This document shows, piece by piece, positions 36,031-44,843 of a stretch of 64,000 nt of DNA. Under the pieces are notes generated by a model. That model did no database searches. It had not been told where the DNA came from and saw only the letters and a list, made by a program, of their open reading frames with translations. Position 1 is the first letter of the stretch, and the number at the start of each line of letters is the position of its first letter. Origin of the DNA: Lutibacter agarilyticus (lineage in GTDB: Bacteria; Bacteroidota; Bacteroidia; Flavobacteriales; Flavobacteriaceae); the NCBI RefSeq assembly GCF_900188235.1, contig NZ_FZNT01000005.1, forward strand, positions 186,001-250,000, read 5' to 3'. The translations under genes were made by a program, and so were the position numbers.

Positions 36031-36774
36031 TTACTTCCAGTATTTTGCAACCCACGGTGCTGGATGCACATAACGATACCATTTTCCCCAACCACCTTCA
36101 ACGGCTTTATGCGGATTAATTTCTCCGTGGAAAATAATAATTTTAGCACCTTCAGGAATTGTTGGTTTTTTCCAAATAGATATAGGAAAGCGCGAATTAC
36201 AATCGTATTTATAACTTGGGCACCATTCTTTTGGCCAATACTGTAATTTGCCTTTATTATTTATTTCGTGCGTTAAAAACTCCTGTTCGTTTCTATGCTC
36301 TTTAATCGCTTTTTCAAAATTGTTAATGAAATTTTCAAAAACATAACCGTGTTTTCCAATATCAAACCTGTAAACCGATGAGTTTCCAGTAATTCTCCAA
36401 CTTCTCCAGCTATGGTCTTTTATAATTCTAAACTCTCCTTCAACATCAAAAAAGCAATCAATATTATCTACAATTACAATATCTAAATCTAAAAATAAAG
36501 CACGCCCTTCTAAACCGTATAAATCTTCCTTTAGTGTGGTTAATTTTTTCCACATACGCTCTGGCAAGTTAGACGGAATATCAATCTCTGGAATAGGAAA
36601 ACATTGTACCTCATCTATAATTCCAGACTCATCATCGGTAAAACAAACCATTTTAAAATCGTAGGTTAAATTCTTTTTAACCATGGAGTGCAATCGGTTC
36701 ACATATTCTGCACCATACAAGGTTCCCCATTTCATACAGAATATATAATTGGTTATTTTATTGTTATTTTCCAT
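36031..36774 (-). CDS. Putative glycosyltransferase (GT-A fold, GT8-like)
   Basis: A 247-residue cytoplasmic protein. The segment RALFLDLDIVIVDNID near residue 92 supplies a DxD motif for metal and sugar-nucleotide binding. Other pieces fitting a GT-A enzyme are MVCFTDDESG near residue 44 and the final IIFHGEINPHKA with a His. Its first 11 bases overlap the end of the methyltransferase gene, so the two are translationally linked. Its role with its neighbours is unclear; modification of DNA bases or a surface glycan are both possible. Confidence is in the fold, not the substrate. Confidence 0.7.
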   Translation of the reverse strand: MENNNKITNYIFCMKWGTLYGAEYVNRLHSMVKKNLTYDFKMVCFTDDESGIIDEVQCFPIPEIDIPSNLPERMWKKLTTLKEDLYGLEGRALFLDLDIVIVDNIDCFFDVEGEFRIIKDHSWRSWRITGNSSVYRFDIGKHGYVFENFINNFEKAIKEHRNEQEFLTHEINNKGKLQYWPKEWCPSYKYDCNSRFPISIWKKPTIPEGAKIIIFHGEINPHKAVEGGWGKWYRYVHPAPWVAKYWK

Positions 36775-37768
36775 GTTTCTTTAAAATATGTAAATATTCA
36801 ACTGTTGAAGTTGCTTTGTGATTTCTGCTTGCTGTTTTATCGGCTTTAAATCGCTGATAGTTTATTGTTTTTAAGCTGTATTCCCCATAACTACTCATAA
36901 TGCTTTTAACCTCATTTTCAGACATTAACCCCTCATTATTATAGCTTAAAAAAATGTATTTAAAGTTAGCATTTTTTATCAATTCTTCGAAGAAAAACTT
37001 CACTTCATTTTTTTTACAATAATCCGATTTATAATAAGCACGTAATCCTGTTTTCCCCTTCGGAATAAATGCATCGTATTTTGCAATTGTTGTTAATAAA
37101 TGATAATTCGCTCCGTACTGTCTAGCATTGTATGGCGGATCTAAATATAAAATATCACCTTTTATTTCGTGAATTAATTCGTTACTATTTTTATTAAAAA
37201 CCTGATGCGAATTTTTAGTAATTGAAAAAATTGGCAGTACTAATTTTACTGTTTTTTGCGCTGCAGCTTTCAGCTGTTTTAAATAAGCGCCATAAACTGA
37301 AGCCGTGTTTGCCACTTTATCTGCCGCTTCAATTAAGGCGGTTAACAAATAAAAGTACTCGTTTTCCTTAATTTCATCAGAAGTTTTCCAACTTTCAATT
37401 TTTTGACGAATAGCATCTATTTTTTTTCCATTTTCAGAAGAAAAATATAAGCGGTTTTCACTACCTTTTTCACTATAATTTTTGAATATAAATCCTTCTG
37501 AACCTTCTAAATTATTTAAAATTTCCAATTTATCATCTAAGTTTAACGCTTGAAAATTACCAATATAATGTCTGTTCAAAACATAGCTGTAATATTCAAC
37601 ATCATTTGCAATAACTTGCTTTACTAGCGGTTTAAAATTACGACCAACAATACCTGTACCCGCAAATAAATCACAAAAAACTAGTTGAGATAAATCGTCT
37701 CCAACTACTTCTTTAATCGCCGTTTTTAAAAATGATGATAATTTATGTTTTGATCCTATATAATTCAA
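36764..37768 (-). CDS. D12-class DNA N6-adenine methyltransferase
   Basis: A 334-residue enzyme that methylates adenine in DNA. The N-terminus MNYIGSKHKL and motif I FCDLFAGTGIVG (33-39 core) bind S-adenosylmethionine. The catalytic motif is DPPY at 210-213 (LYLDPPYNARQYGANYHLL). It starts at TTG (37766-37768). It sits 68 bases downstream of a putative PD-(D/E)xK nuclease and overlaps the glycosyltransferase gene. The NARQYGxNYHLL tail differs from Dam-type GATC enzymes, so the target is not predicted. It is probably the modification half of a restriction-modification pair. Confidence 0.9.
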   Translation of the reverse strand: MNYIGSKHKLSSFLKTAIKEVVGDDLSQLVFCDLFAGTGIVGRNFKPLVKQVIANDVEYYSYVLNRHYIGNFQALNLDDKLEILNNLEGSEGFIFKNYSEKGSENRLYFSSENGKKIDAIRQKIESWKTSDEIKENEYFYLLTALIEAADKVANTASVYGAYLKQLKAAAQKTVKLVLPIFSITKNSHQVFNKNSNELIHEIKGDILYLDPPYNARQYGANYHLLTTIAKYDAFIPKGKTGLRAYYKSDYCKKNEVKFFFEELIKNANFKYIFLSYNNEGLMSENEVKSIMSSYGEYSLKTINYQRFKADKTASRNHKATSTVEYLHILKKHGK

Positions 37769-37836
37769 CGCTTAGTATTAGAAATTTTAATTTACAACTT
37801 GACTTCAACTTGGCTCAGCCATCAGACTTTTTAACT

Positions 37837-38472
37837 TCATTTAATTGCCCAAATTACATCGGCATATACTTTTTTATTATCTAAAGTTAAACACGGTAAT
37901 TTTGAGGAGTCAAAATTACTTAAATAAGTTGAGATTAGACTTTTTAACCAATGAATTTCTGACTTTAATTTCCAATGTGAATTTGTATCTTCATAATCAA
38001 TTAACACAATAAAAAGTCGGTTTTTATAATGCTTACGTTGTTGCTGACTTTGATTGTTATACAACCACGTAATTAGCTCGTGTTTATGCTTAATAGCATA
38101 CGGAATTGATTTTTTAAATCCTTTTGGAAATACTGTTGTTTTATGGTCAAACGGTATGGTTGAAATATAAAAATCGGTGTATTTATCTTTTGAATTTTTA
38201 TGCGGTTCAACATTTTTATGTTCACAAAAAATAGCTTCAACAGCTTTTGCCGACCAAAAGTTATACCACCTATTCAATGCATAATTTTTTATATCTGCAA
38301 TTGTTGAATGTTCTTTTACAACACCCTCAATTTTATTTAAAACAGCTTCAAAACTCGAAGTTTTATAAATAAAATTTGTTTGTTTATCTAGTTGATTAGT
38401 TTGTTTTGTTTTCCAAGCATATTCAAATTCAGTTCTTTTTTTTAATTCTTTTTCTAGCAATTCATAGTTCAT
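37837..38472 (-). CDS. Putative PD-(D/E)xK nuclease (candidate restriction endonuclease)
   Basis: A 211-residue protein starting at the ATG at 38470-38472. The pattern Glu79 (AVEAIF), Asp100 (TDFYIST) and Asp109-His-Lys111 (FDHKTTVFP) has the order and spacing of a PD-(D/E)xK active site. Beyond it, TWLYNNQSQQQRKHYKNR and RLFIVLIDYED look like a DNA-contact and core-strand region. It begins 4 bases after the acidic upstream protein ends and is followed by the adenine methyltransferase. I know this sequence type only as a conserved hypothetical, so the nuclease call is inference from motif plus context. Confidence 0.5.
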   Translation of the reverse strand: MNYELLEKELKKRTEFEYAWKTKQTNQLDKQTNFIYKTSSFEAVLNKIEGVVKEHSTIADIKNYALNRWYNFWSAKAVEAIFCEHKNVEPHKNSKDKYTDFYISTIPFDHKTTVFPKGFKKSIPYAIKHKHELITWLYNNQSQQQRKHYKNRLFIVLIDYEDTNSHWKLKSEIHWLKSLISTYLSNFDSSKLPCLTLDNKKVYADVIWAIK

Positions 38473-38476
38473 AATT

Positions 38477-39310
38477 CTATAAAAATTTCCGCTCAATTAT
38501 TGTCATAAAGCGTTCTTCATACTCTTCTTTAGTGCCCCAATCGTAATCGGGTTTTACAAATTCTTGTAAAAAAGTTTTAGCTTCATCTTCGGTTTTAAAT
38601 GAATTTAACTGCGATAAAACTCTGTTAAAATCTTCCTGACTTCCTTCAAACAAATGTTTTACAAATGCAATTCTATCATTTAAACCAACTTGTAAATTTG
38701 CACTAAATAAGGTGTCGTTTAGCGAGCGCGGTTTTGTTTCTTTTGAGGTTGTAATAACTGGGTTTTCTTTGGTAGCTTTTTCAAAAAGTTCCGTAGCAAC
38801 ATCTGAAGAAATGGCGTCTTTAAATTCATCTTCTAAAGTAAACTGAGTCGCTTCTAAGTCTTTTATATCATCTTTAACTAAATCATCTTCAACAGCAAAA
38901 ATTGCATCAACTTCTTCTTTACTTAGTATTTCCTTCGGTTCTTCAAGGATTTCTTCAACAATTTTCTTCTCTTCAAAAACCTCAACAACATCTTCAACAG
39001 TCTCTTCAATAACTTCCTTAGCTACTTCTTCAACAGCCTCTTCAGTCATTATAATCTCAGGCACAACTTCAACCTTTTCTGTAACTTCAATTCTTTTTTC
39101 AACCAAAAGCTCTTTTACCTCAGGCACTATTTCTTCTTCAGCAGCTTCAACATACATTTCATTTAAATTGGCATTCACAAACTTCAACACTGATAGTTTC
39201 TCATAAATATCACGTGCTTTTTTATGTAAAATAGTTACATCATCGTTATTTTTTAACTGTAAAATACTGTGTGCTAAGCTTACCAATTCAGCCTCTAATT
39301 TTTTGTGCAT
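38477..39310 (-). CDS. Acidic conserved hypothetical protein
   Basis: A 277-residue protein in three parts. Residues 1-45 are helical (LVSLAHSILQLKNNDD, IYEKLSVLKF). Residues of about 50-165 are a low-complexity Glu/Val/Lys stretch with repeated EEVVEE-type strings. The C-terminal 80 residues are a folded domain (LNDRIAFVKHLFEGSQEDFNRVLSQL, ending YEERFMTIIERKFL). That C-terminal domain is common in flavobacteria without an assigned function. It lies 4 bases upstream of the putative nuclease gene. Whether it belongs to that system or is an older neighbour of tdk is undecided. Confidence 0.75.
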   Translation of the reverse strand: MHKKLEAELVSLAHSILQLKNNDDVTILHKKARDIYEKLSVLKFVNANLNEMYVEAAEEEIVPEVKELLVEKRIEVTEKVEVVPEIIMTEEAVEEVAKEVIEETVEDVVEVFEEKKIVEEILEEPKEILSKEEVDAIFAVEDDLVKDDIKDLEATQFTLEDEFKDAISSDVATELFEKATKENPVITTSKETKPRSLNDTLFSANLQVGLNDRIAFVKHLFEGSQEDFNRVLSQLNSFKTEDEAKTFLQEFVKPDYDWGTKEEYEERFMTIIERKFL

Positions 39311-39350
39311 AAGTTGAAATATTAAATAGTTTTTGGTGTGTTATTTTTAA

Positions 39351-39358
39351 TAAATTTG
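39351..39358 (+). promoter_or_regulatory. Possible -7 promoter element for the tdk operon
   Basis: TAAATTTG with TTTTGG 15 bases before it. It is 130 bases from the tdk ATG, which would leave a long leader, so the assignment is tentative. Confidence 0.4.
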
Positions 39359-39488
39359 TATGATTTCAAAAAAGCCTTTTAGCACTTTGAAATTTAACGA
39401 TAAACGAATGTAAAAAAATATAACAATATATGTATTGCATTTGTTTGAAAACTAAAAAACAATAACCTTTCAAGCATAAAATTACAAA

Positions 39489-40106
39489 ATGTTTCTTGAA
39501 AATACAGTAAATCATATTGAACAATTTGGCTGGATTGAAGTAATTTGCGGCTCAATGTTCTCTGGCAAAACAGAAGAACTCATCCGTAGGTTAAAACGCG
39601 CCCAGTTTGCAAAACAAAAAGTTGAAATTTTTAAACCGGCAATTGATGTTAGGTATGATGATGAAAATGTTGTTTCACATGATGCCAATGAAATTAGATC
39701 AACACCTGTACCTTCGTCTGGAAATATTCGAATTTTAGCCAACGATGTTGATGTGGTTGGTATTGACGAAGCTCAGTTTTTTGACGATGAAATTGTGGCT
39801 GTTTGTAACGATTTAGCAAACCGAGGCATTCGGGTAATTGTAGCTGGTTTAGATATGGATTTTAAAGGAAATCCGTTTGGTCCAATGCCCGCTTTAATGG
39901 CCACTGCAGAATATGTTACCAAAGTACATGCTGTTTGTACACGCACAGGTAATTTGGCACATTACAGCCATAGAACTGCTGCAAGTGACGAGTTGGTTTT
40001 ATTGGGTGAAACACAAGAATATGAGCCTTTAAGTAGAGCTGCTTATTACAAAGCTATTCAGGAAGAAAAAATAAGAAAAGCTGAACAAAATAACAATGGA
40101 AAATAA
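39489..40106 (+). CDS. tdk: Thymidine kinase
   Basis: A 205-residue TK1-type salvage enzyme that phosphorylates thymidine with ATP. The P-loop is [10 protein letters not shown] at 21-30, and the Walker B/catalytic segment is [12 protein letters not shown]. The lasso region [15 protein letters not shown] has one Cys where zinc-binding relatives have pairs. The next gene, alr, starts inside its last codons (11-base overlap), so the two are coupled. Confidence 0.96.
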   Translation: MFLENTVNHIEQFGWIEVICGSMFSGKTEELIRRLKRAQFAKQKVEIFKPAIDVRYDDENVVSHDANEIRSTPVPSSGNIRILANDVDVVGIDEAQFFDDEIVAVCNDLANRGIRVIVAGLDMDFKGNPFGPMPALMATAEYVTKVHAVCTRTGNLAHYSHRTAASDELVLLGETQEYEPLSRAAYYKAIQEEKIRKAEQNNNGK

Positions 40107-41205
40107 TCACGTTACTGTTCTAAATATTGACTTAAATGCTATTGATTTTAATTTAAATTATTTTAAGTCGAAACTAAAAAAAACGACCAAACTATTAGTG
40201 GTTGTAAAAGCTTTTGGATACGGAAGTAGTGCAACAAAAATCGCAAAATACCTTGCTAAAAAAGTTGATTATTTTGCCGTTGCTTATTTAGATGAAGGAA
40301 TTGCGCTAAGAGATGTGGGTATTGAAAATCCTATTTTAGTTTTACATCCTCAAAAGCAAAATTTGGAAAAAATAATCGAAAATTGTCTAGAGCCTAATAT
40401 TTATACAAACTCTTTACTAAATTCTTTTATTGAAGTTGCTAAGGCAAAAAATTTAACCAACTACCCTATCCATTTAAAGTTTAATACCGGATTAAACAGG
40501 TTAGGTTTTACAAAAACTGATATTCCCGAACTTATTTCAACCATAAACAAGCAACAACATATTAAGGTTTCTTCACTATTTTCTCATATTGCTGCTAGTG
40601 AAGATTTAAATGAACGCGATTTTACATTACAGCAAATTGATTTATTTAAACATAGTTCTTCTGAATTGATTTCAAAATTAAAGAACATACCTTTTCAACA
40701 TATGCTAAATACCTCTGGCATTATTAATTATACTGAAGAAGCTGAATTTGACATGGTGCGTTTAGGAATTGGCTTGTACGGTTTTGGAAATAATGAAAAA
40801 GAAACCAAAAGATTAAAAAGTGTATTTAGGTTAACTTCTGTGATTTCTCAAATTCACACTATTAAAGAAGGAGAAACTGTTGGGTACAACCGTGCTTTTA
40901 AAGCAACAAAAACCATAAAAACAGCAACTATACCAATTGGGCACGCCGATGGAATTTCAAGACAATTAGGAAACGGAATTGGCTATGTATTTATTAATAA
41001 CCAAATAGCACCAATTGTTGGAAATGTGTGTATGGATATGATTATGGTTGATGTTTCCGAAATTAATTGCAATGAAGGCGATGAAGTTGTGGTGTATAAA
41101 AACCAACAGCACATTGTTGATTTAGCAAAAAAATCAAATACAATTTCGTACGAATTACTCACCGCTATTTCTCAAAGAGTAAATAGAAGGTTAACAAAAT
41201 TTTAA
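40096..41205 (+). CDS. alr: Alanine racemase
   Basis: A 369-residue PLP enzyme making D-alanine for peptidoglycan. The PLP lysine is Lys38 in [10 protein letters not shown], the catalytic Tyr is in [10 protein letters not shown], and [11 protein letters not shown] and [13 protein letters not shown] are standard. Many Bacteroidetes carry alr fused to murF; this one is a stand-alone enzyme. It overlaps tdk by 11 bases. Confidence 0.96.
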   Translation: MENNHVTVLNIDLNAIDFNLNYFKSKLKKTTKLLVVVKAFGYGSSATKIAKYLAKKVDYFAVAYLDEGIALRDVGIENPILVLHPQKQNLEKIIENCLEPNIYTNSLLNSFIEVAKAKNLTNYPIHLKFNTGLNRLGFTKTDIPELISTINKQQHIKVSSLFSHIAASEDLNERDFTLQQIDLFKHSSSELISKLKNIPFQHMLNTSGIINYTEEAEFDMVRLGIGLYGFGNNEKETKRLKSVFRLTSVISQIHTIKEGETVGYNRAFKATKTIKTATIPIGHADGISRQLGNGIGYVFINNQIAPIVGNVCMDMIMVDVSEINCNEGDEVVVYKNQQHIVDLAKKSNTISYELLTAISQRVNRRLTKF

Positions 41206-41261
41206 CAAATCTATTTTTTTTACTACATTAGCAACATTAAATTTTAAAATTTACTGTTAAA

Positions 41262-41684
41262 ATGGGAATGCTTAAAGAATTTAAGGGATTTGCAATGAAG
41301 GGTAACCTTGTTGACATTGCTGTTGGTTTTGTAATGGGTGCTGCTTTTAAAAGCGTTGTAACTTCATTTACGGGCGGTATTGTTTCTCCTTTAGTTGGAA
41401 TGATTTTCAATGCGAATTTCAAAGACTTAAAATATATATTGAAAGATGGAATTGCTGATGAAGCTGGAAAAGTTACTGGTGAAGTAGCCCTTTTATACGG
41501 TGATTTTATAACAAATGTTATTGATTTTATTATTGTTGCGTTTGTAATGTTTATGGTTGTGAAAGGTGTAAACAAATTAAACAATTTAAATAAAAAAGAA
41601 GAAGCGCCTGCTCCTGAAGCTCCAAAAGGTCCTTCTCAAGAAGAATTATTAGTCGAAATAAGAGATTTATTATCTAAGAAATAA
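41262..41684 (+). CDS. mscL: Large-conductance mechanosensitive channel
   Basis: A 140-residue inner-membrane channel that opens on hypo-osmotic shock. The first helix is FAMKGNLVDIAVGFVMGAAFKSVVTSF, the second is about residues 84-108 (FITNVIDFIIVAFVMFMVVKGVN), and the C-terminal bundle ends in EELLVEIRDLLSKK. Length and motifs are normal. Confidence 0.97.
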   Translation: MGMLKEFKGFAMKGNLVDIAVGFVMGAAFKSVVTSFTGGIVSPLVGMIFNANFKDLKYILKDGIADEAGKVTGEVALLYGDFITNVIDFIIVAFVMFMVVKGVNKLNNLNKKEEAPAPEAPKGPSQEELLVEIRDLLSKK

Positions 41685-41705
41685 ACCAAACTTTCTTTGA
41701 TTAAC

Positions 41706-41737
41706 GGAAAAGGGTTCGCAATTGCGAACCCTTTTTT
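41706..41737. terminator. Terminator between mscL and the MOSC gene
   Basis: AAAAGGGTTCGCAA is mirrored by TTGCGAACCCTTTT followed by more T. It lies between convergent transcription units and mainly serves mscL. Confidence 0.9.
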
Positions 41738-41763
41738 ATGTTATATAGGTTACGAACAGTGAT

Positions 41764-41830
41764 ATTGAATTGGTCACTGAGCAAAGTCGAAGTGTTGTTT
41801 CAGTATCTCAACAAAAATGATAATAGACCC
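41764..41830. repeat. Dispersed flavobacterial intergenic repeat, copy 1
   Basis: GGTCACTGAGCAAAGTCGAAG (41772 onward) runs on to GTTTCAGTATCTCAACAAAAATG. It shares TGAGCAAAGTCGAA with the reverse strand at 47029-47046. I remember near-identical CTTCGAC...GCTCAGTGACC strings as high-copy intergenic repeats in flavobacterial genomes. Confidence 0.55.
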
Positions 41831-41842
41831 CTATAACAATCT

Positions 41843-42397
41843 TTATTTTTTAGGCAATTTTTTAGTTTCATACACCTCTGAAATAGAAGGCGTATTTTTA
41901 GCTTTTTTTAGTAAAACAAGCTCATCATCTTTCGTAACATTTCCTGTTTGAAGTACCTTAAAGTAAACGCCACTTTTTGTTGAATTCCAAAATTGCTTTA
42001 CCACTTTTTGTGTGCCAAATACAATTCCTAGTTTAGAACAAGGTTCTCGTGGTTGTGTAATTTCAATAATAGCCTCTCCTAGTTTATACTGACTTCCAAC
42101 ATAAATTGTCGTCTCTTCTAGGTTTGAAATTGTTAGGTTTTCGCCAAACATTCCGTAATTCCAATCTAAATTTGGATATAATGCTTTCCAATATTCATAA
42201 TGTTGTTCAGAATAAGCATAAACAGCTTTTTCAATACCTCCGTGATATCTTCTATCAATAACAGCATCGTTCACAACATCTTCTTCACCTAAAAAAATTG
42301 GTGCGTTTACAGGTGATTTAAAAATACCTGTTTCAACTATTTTTCCTTTATAGTTAACAACCCTTTTTTCTCCAATATTTACCGATTTTACAATCAC
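41843..42397 (-). CDS. MOSC domain protein (YiiM-like)
   Basis: A 184-residue protein of the molybdenum cofactor sulfurase C-terminal family. Characteristic segments are DAVIDRRYHGGIEKAVYAY, NYGMFGENLTI and the conserved Cys in ITQPREPCSKLG. Relatives handle hydroxylated purine analogues or sulfur transfer. It starts at GTG and overlaps the GH3 gene stop by 4 bases. Confidence 0.9.
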   Translation of the reverse strand: MIVKSVNIGEKRVVNYKGKIVETGIFKSPVNAPIFLGEEDVVNDAVIDRRYHGGIEKAVYAYSEQHYEYWKALYPNLDWNYGMFGENLTISNLEETTIYVGSQYKLGEAIIEITQPREPCSKLGIVFGTQKVVKQFWNSTKSGVYFKVLQTGNVTKDDELVLLKKAKNTPSISEVYETKKLPKK

Positions 42398-43890
42398 TTC
42401 ACTTTAAATTTTAACAATTCATTAGCAATTTTACGATCGTTAGAAAGGCGTGGCACTTTATTTTGTCCGCCAAGTTTTCCAACAGATTTCATATACCTAT
42501 TAAAACCTCCTTTTTCAATTACTGTAATTTTTAAAGGTTGTAAAACTTTTCCTTTAATTAAATCGAAATAATACGAGTTTTGTTGTTGTAAATTTTCATC
42601 TACTTTATGCGCTAAACCATCTAAATCATCAGGAACATTTTCAAACTCCACAAACCATTCGTGATATGGCAATCCTGAAGCTGGTGTAATTTCTGGCGCT
42701 ACTGTAAATTCATTAATTTGAATAGCTGTGTTGGCTGTTTCAGCATTCATAGCTCTTTCAACTTCCTTTCCAATTACGTGTTCACCAAAAGCTGAAATAA
42801 AATGCTTGATACGTCCTGTTACTACAATTCTTGGTGGATTTAGCGAAACAAACTCAATAGTATCACCAATATTATAACCCCAAAGTCCTGCATTTGTATT
42901 TAAAATAATTACATAGTTTACACCTAATTTCACATCAGCAATTGAAATTCTTGTTGGATTTTCATCAAAAAATTCTTCCGAAGGAATAAATTCATAAAAA
43001 ATACCATTTTTTATTAAAAGTAACATTCCATCCTCATGCTGAGAATCTTGGTACGATATAAATCCTTCCGAAGCTGGATATAATTCAATTGCATCTACTT
43101 TTCTACCTATTAAATCTTCAAATTTATTACGGTAAGGTTCATAATTTACACCTCCATAAACAAATAGGTTAAAATTTGGAAACACTTCTCCTACACTTTT
43201 ACCCGTACGGGCAACTATCCGTTCAAAATACATTTGCACCCACGATGGAATTCCTCCAATTAAGGTCATATCTTCATTGATAGTTTCGTCAATTACTGCC
43301 TCAACCTTAGTTTCCCAATCTTCAATACAGTTGGTTTCCCAACTTGGCAATCTATTTTTGGTTAAATATTTTGGCACATAATGTGCAGATATACCTGAAA
43401 GTCTACCCGTTTTAATACCATTGGTATCTCCCAACTCTGGACTTCCTTGTAAAAAGATCATTTTTCCATCTAAAAAATCAGTGTTTTGAGTTTCCTCAAT
43501 ATAATGTAACAACGCATTTCTAGCTGCTGAGATGTGCGTTGGCATAGACTCTTTAGTTAGCGGAATGTATTTTACTCCTGAAGTGGTACCCGAGGTTTTA
43601 GCAAAATACAATGGTTGTCCTTTCCATAAAACATCTTTTTCACCTGCAACTACTCTTTCAACATAAGGTTTTAACGCCTCATAATCACATATAGGCACTT
43701 GCTTTTTAAAATCTTCATATGTTTTTATTGCACTAAAGTTATGATCTTTCCCATAAGCAGTATTCTTAGCTTGAGAAAGTAACTTTTTCAATAATTTTTG
43801 TTGCACTTTTATAGCATTATTACTTTGCTTGTAAATGCGCTTTGTAACCTGCTTTGCAAATGGTTTTGCTAAAATTGATTTAATACTCAT
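42394..43890 (-). CDS. GH3-family acyl-adenylating protein
   Basis: A 498-residue member of the GH3 auxin-responsive protein family in the ANL adenylating superfamily. The ATP-binding motif is FAKTSGTTSGVKYIPLT near residue 106. ELYPASEGFISYQ and the hinge region VTGRIKHFISAFGEHV are also present. Plant members conjugate amino acids to hormones; the bacterial substrate is unknown. It overlaps the M23 gene stop by one base and the MOSC start by four, so M23-GH3-MOSC is one operon. Confidence 0.9.
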   Translation of the reverse strand: MSIKSILAKPFAKQVTKRIYKQSNNAIKVQQKLLKKLLSQAKNTAYGKDHNFSAIKTYEDFKKQVPICDYEALKPYVERVVAGEKDVLWKGQPLYFAKTSGTTSGVKYIPLTKESMPTHISAARNALLHYIEETQNTDFLDGKMIFLQGSPELGDTNGIKTGRLSGISAHYVPKYLTKNRLPSWETNCIEDWETKVEAVIDETINEDMTLIGGIPSWVQMYFERIVARTGKSVGEVFPNFNLFVYGGVNYEPYRNKFEDLIGRKVDAIELYPASEGFISYQDSQHEDGMLLLIKNGIFYEFIPSEEFFDENPTRISIADVKLGVNYVIILNTNAGLWGYNIGDTIEFVSLNPPRIVVTGRIKHFISAFGEHVIGKEVERAMNAETANTAIQINEFTVAPEITPASGLPYHEWFVEFENVPDDLDGLAHKVDENLQQQNSYYFDLIKGKVLQPLKITVIEKGGFNRYMKSVGKLGGQNKVPRLSNDRKIANELLKFKVK

Positions 43891-44759
43891 TATTCAAAAT
43901 CAATATAATTAATTGGATTTACAGGATATCCATCATTCCACAATTCAAAATGTAAATGAGGCCCCGTACTTAATTCTCCCGTATCTCCTGCCAAAGCAAT
44001 TACTTCACCAGATTTTACCAAATCTCCTTGTTCTTTATGTAGCGATGTATTGTGTTTGTAGGTTGAAATAAAACCGCCTGTATGTTCAACAATAATTACG
44101 TGGCCTGTTTGTGCTGTCCATGCTGCAAAAATAATGGTACCATCTGCTACAGATTTTACTGGAGTGTTCATTTCAACAGCAATATCTACTGCAAAATGTT
44201 TGGTTTTCGGATCATATCCATCGGTTAAAGTACCTGTAACTGGAGCGAAAAATACGATACCTGCATCCTTAGTTGCTTCATTAAAAATACTATATCTGTC
44301 TTCACTTTCAATATCTAACCTAAATTCTAAATCGGCTTCAGAAGGTTCTAAATTCACAGAATCTTTATCATATTGTACGCTTTGCAGTATAGAATCTCTA
44401 TCAAATTGTACTTCAGTAATTTTACCTGTAAGCAATTCTTTTACATTATCTATATATAAATTATTCACCTTTAAAACTTGCTGTAAAGAATCAACTTTGT
44501 ACACTAGTTGCGTAGCTTCTTTTTTTAATTTGGTTGAAGAGTAACCTGGAATATATTCTTTTAAAGGGGTAAATGCTATTAAAAAAATAGTGCCTGTAAT
44601 TAATAAAATAGAAAAAATTCCTCCAAAAATAAACACATTTAATCGAGTCAGTCTAAACGTTAACCTTTCTTCAAAGGTGTTTTCATTAATAATTACCATA
44701 CGGTATTTATTAACTAATTTTTGCCTAATTTTCCCTTTTTCTTTTGAATCTTTTGCCAT
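43890..44759 (-). CDS. M23 family metallopeptidase, membrane anchored
   Basis: A 289-residue protein from the ATG at 44757-44759. It has one membrane helix (about 45-68), a coiled-coil stretch (about 75-125) and a periplasmic LytM domain. The zinc motifs HFAVD and HLHFE are intact, so it should cut peptidoglycan cross-links. A -7 element 13 bases upstream supports this start over the frame beginning 24 bases earlier. Confidence 0.93.
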   Translation of the reverse strand: MAKDSKEKGKIRQKLVNKYRMVIINENTFEERLTFRLTRLNVFIFGGIFSILLITGTIFLIAFTPLKEYIPGYSSTKLKKEATQLVYKVDSLQQVLKVNNLYIDNVKELLTGKITEVQFDRDSILQSVQYDKDSVNLEPSEADLEFRLDIESEDRYSIFNEATKDAGIVFFAPVTGTLTDGYDPKTKHFAVDIAVEMNTPVKSVADGTIIFAAWTAQTGHVIIVEHTGGFISTYKHNTSLHKEQGDLVKSGEVIALAGDTGELSTGPHLHFELWNDGYPVNPINYIDFE

Positions 44760-44772
44760 ACTTTGAATAGAA

Positions 44773-44780
44773 CAAATATA
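44773..44780 (-). promoter_or_regulatory. -7 promoter element for the M23-GH3-MOSC operon
   Basis: TATATTTG on the minus strand, 13 bases before the ATG. Confidence 0.55.
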
Positions 44781-44843
44781 CAACGAAAATTTGTTTCGTT
44801 AATTTGATTTGAGGTGCTAATAAGTGTTAAAACTAAGCTAAAT

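Noticed and set aside
44134-44544. A 136-codon open frame on the plus strand.
   Set aside because: It lies wholly inside the M23 peptidase gene on the other strand and has a Ser/Lys/Phe-rich composition typical of antisense reading; no domain is visible.
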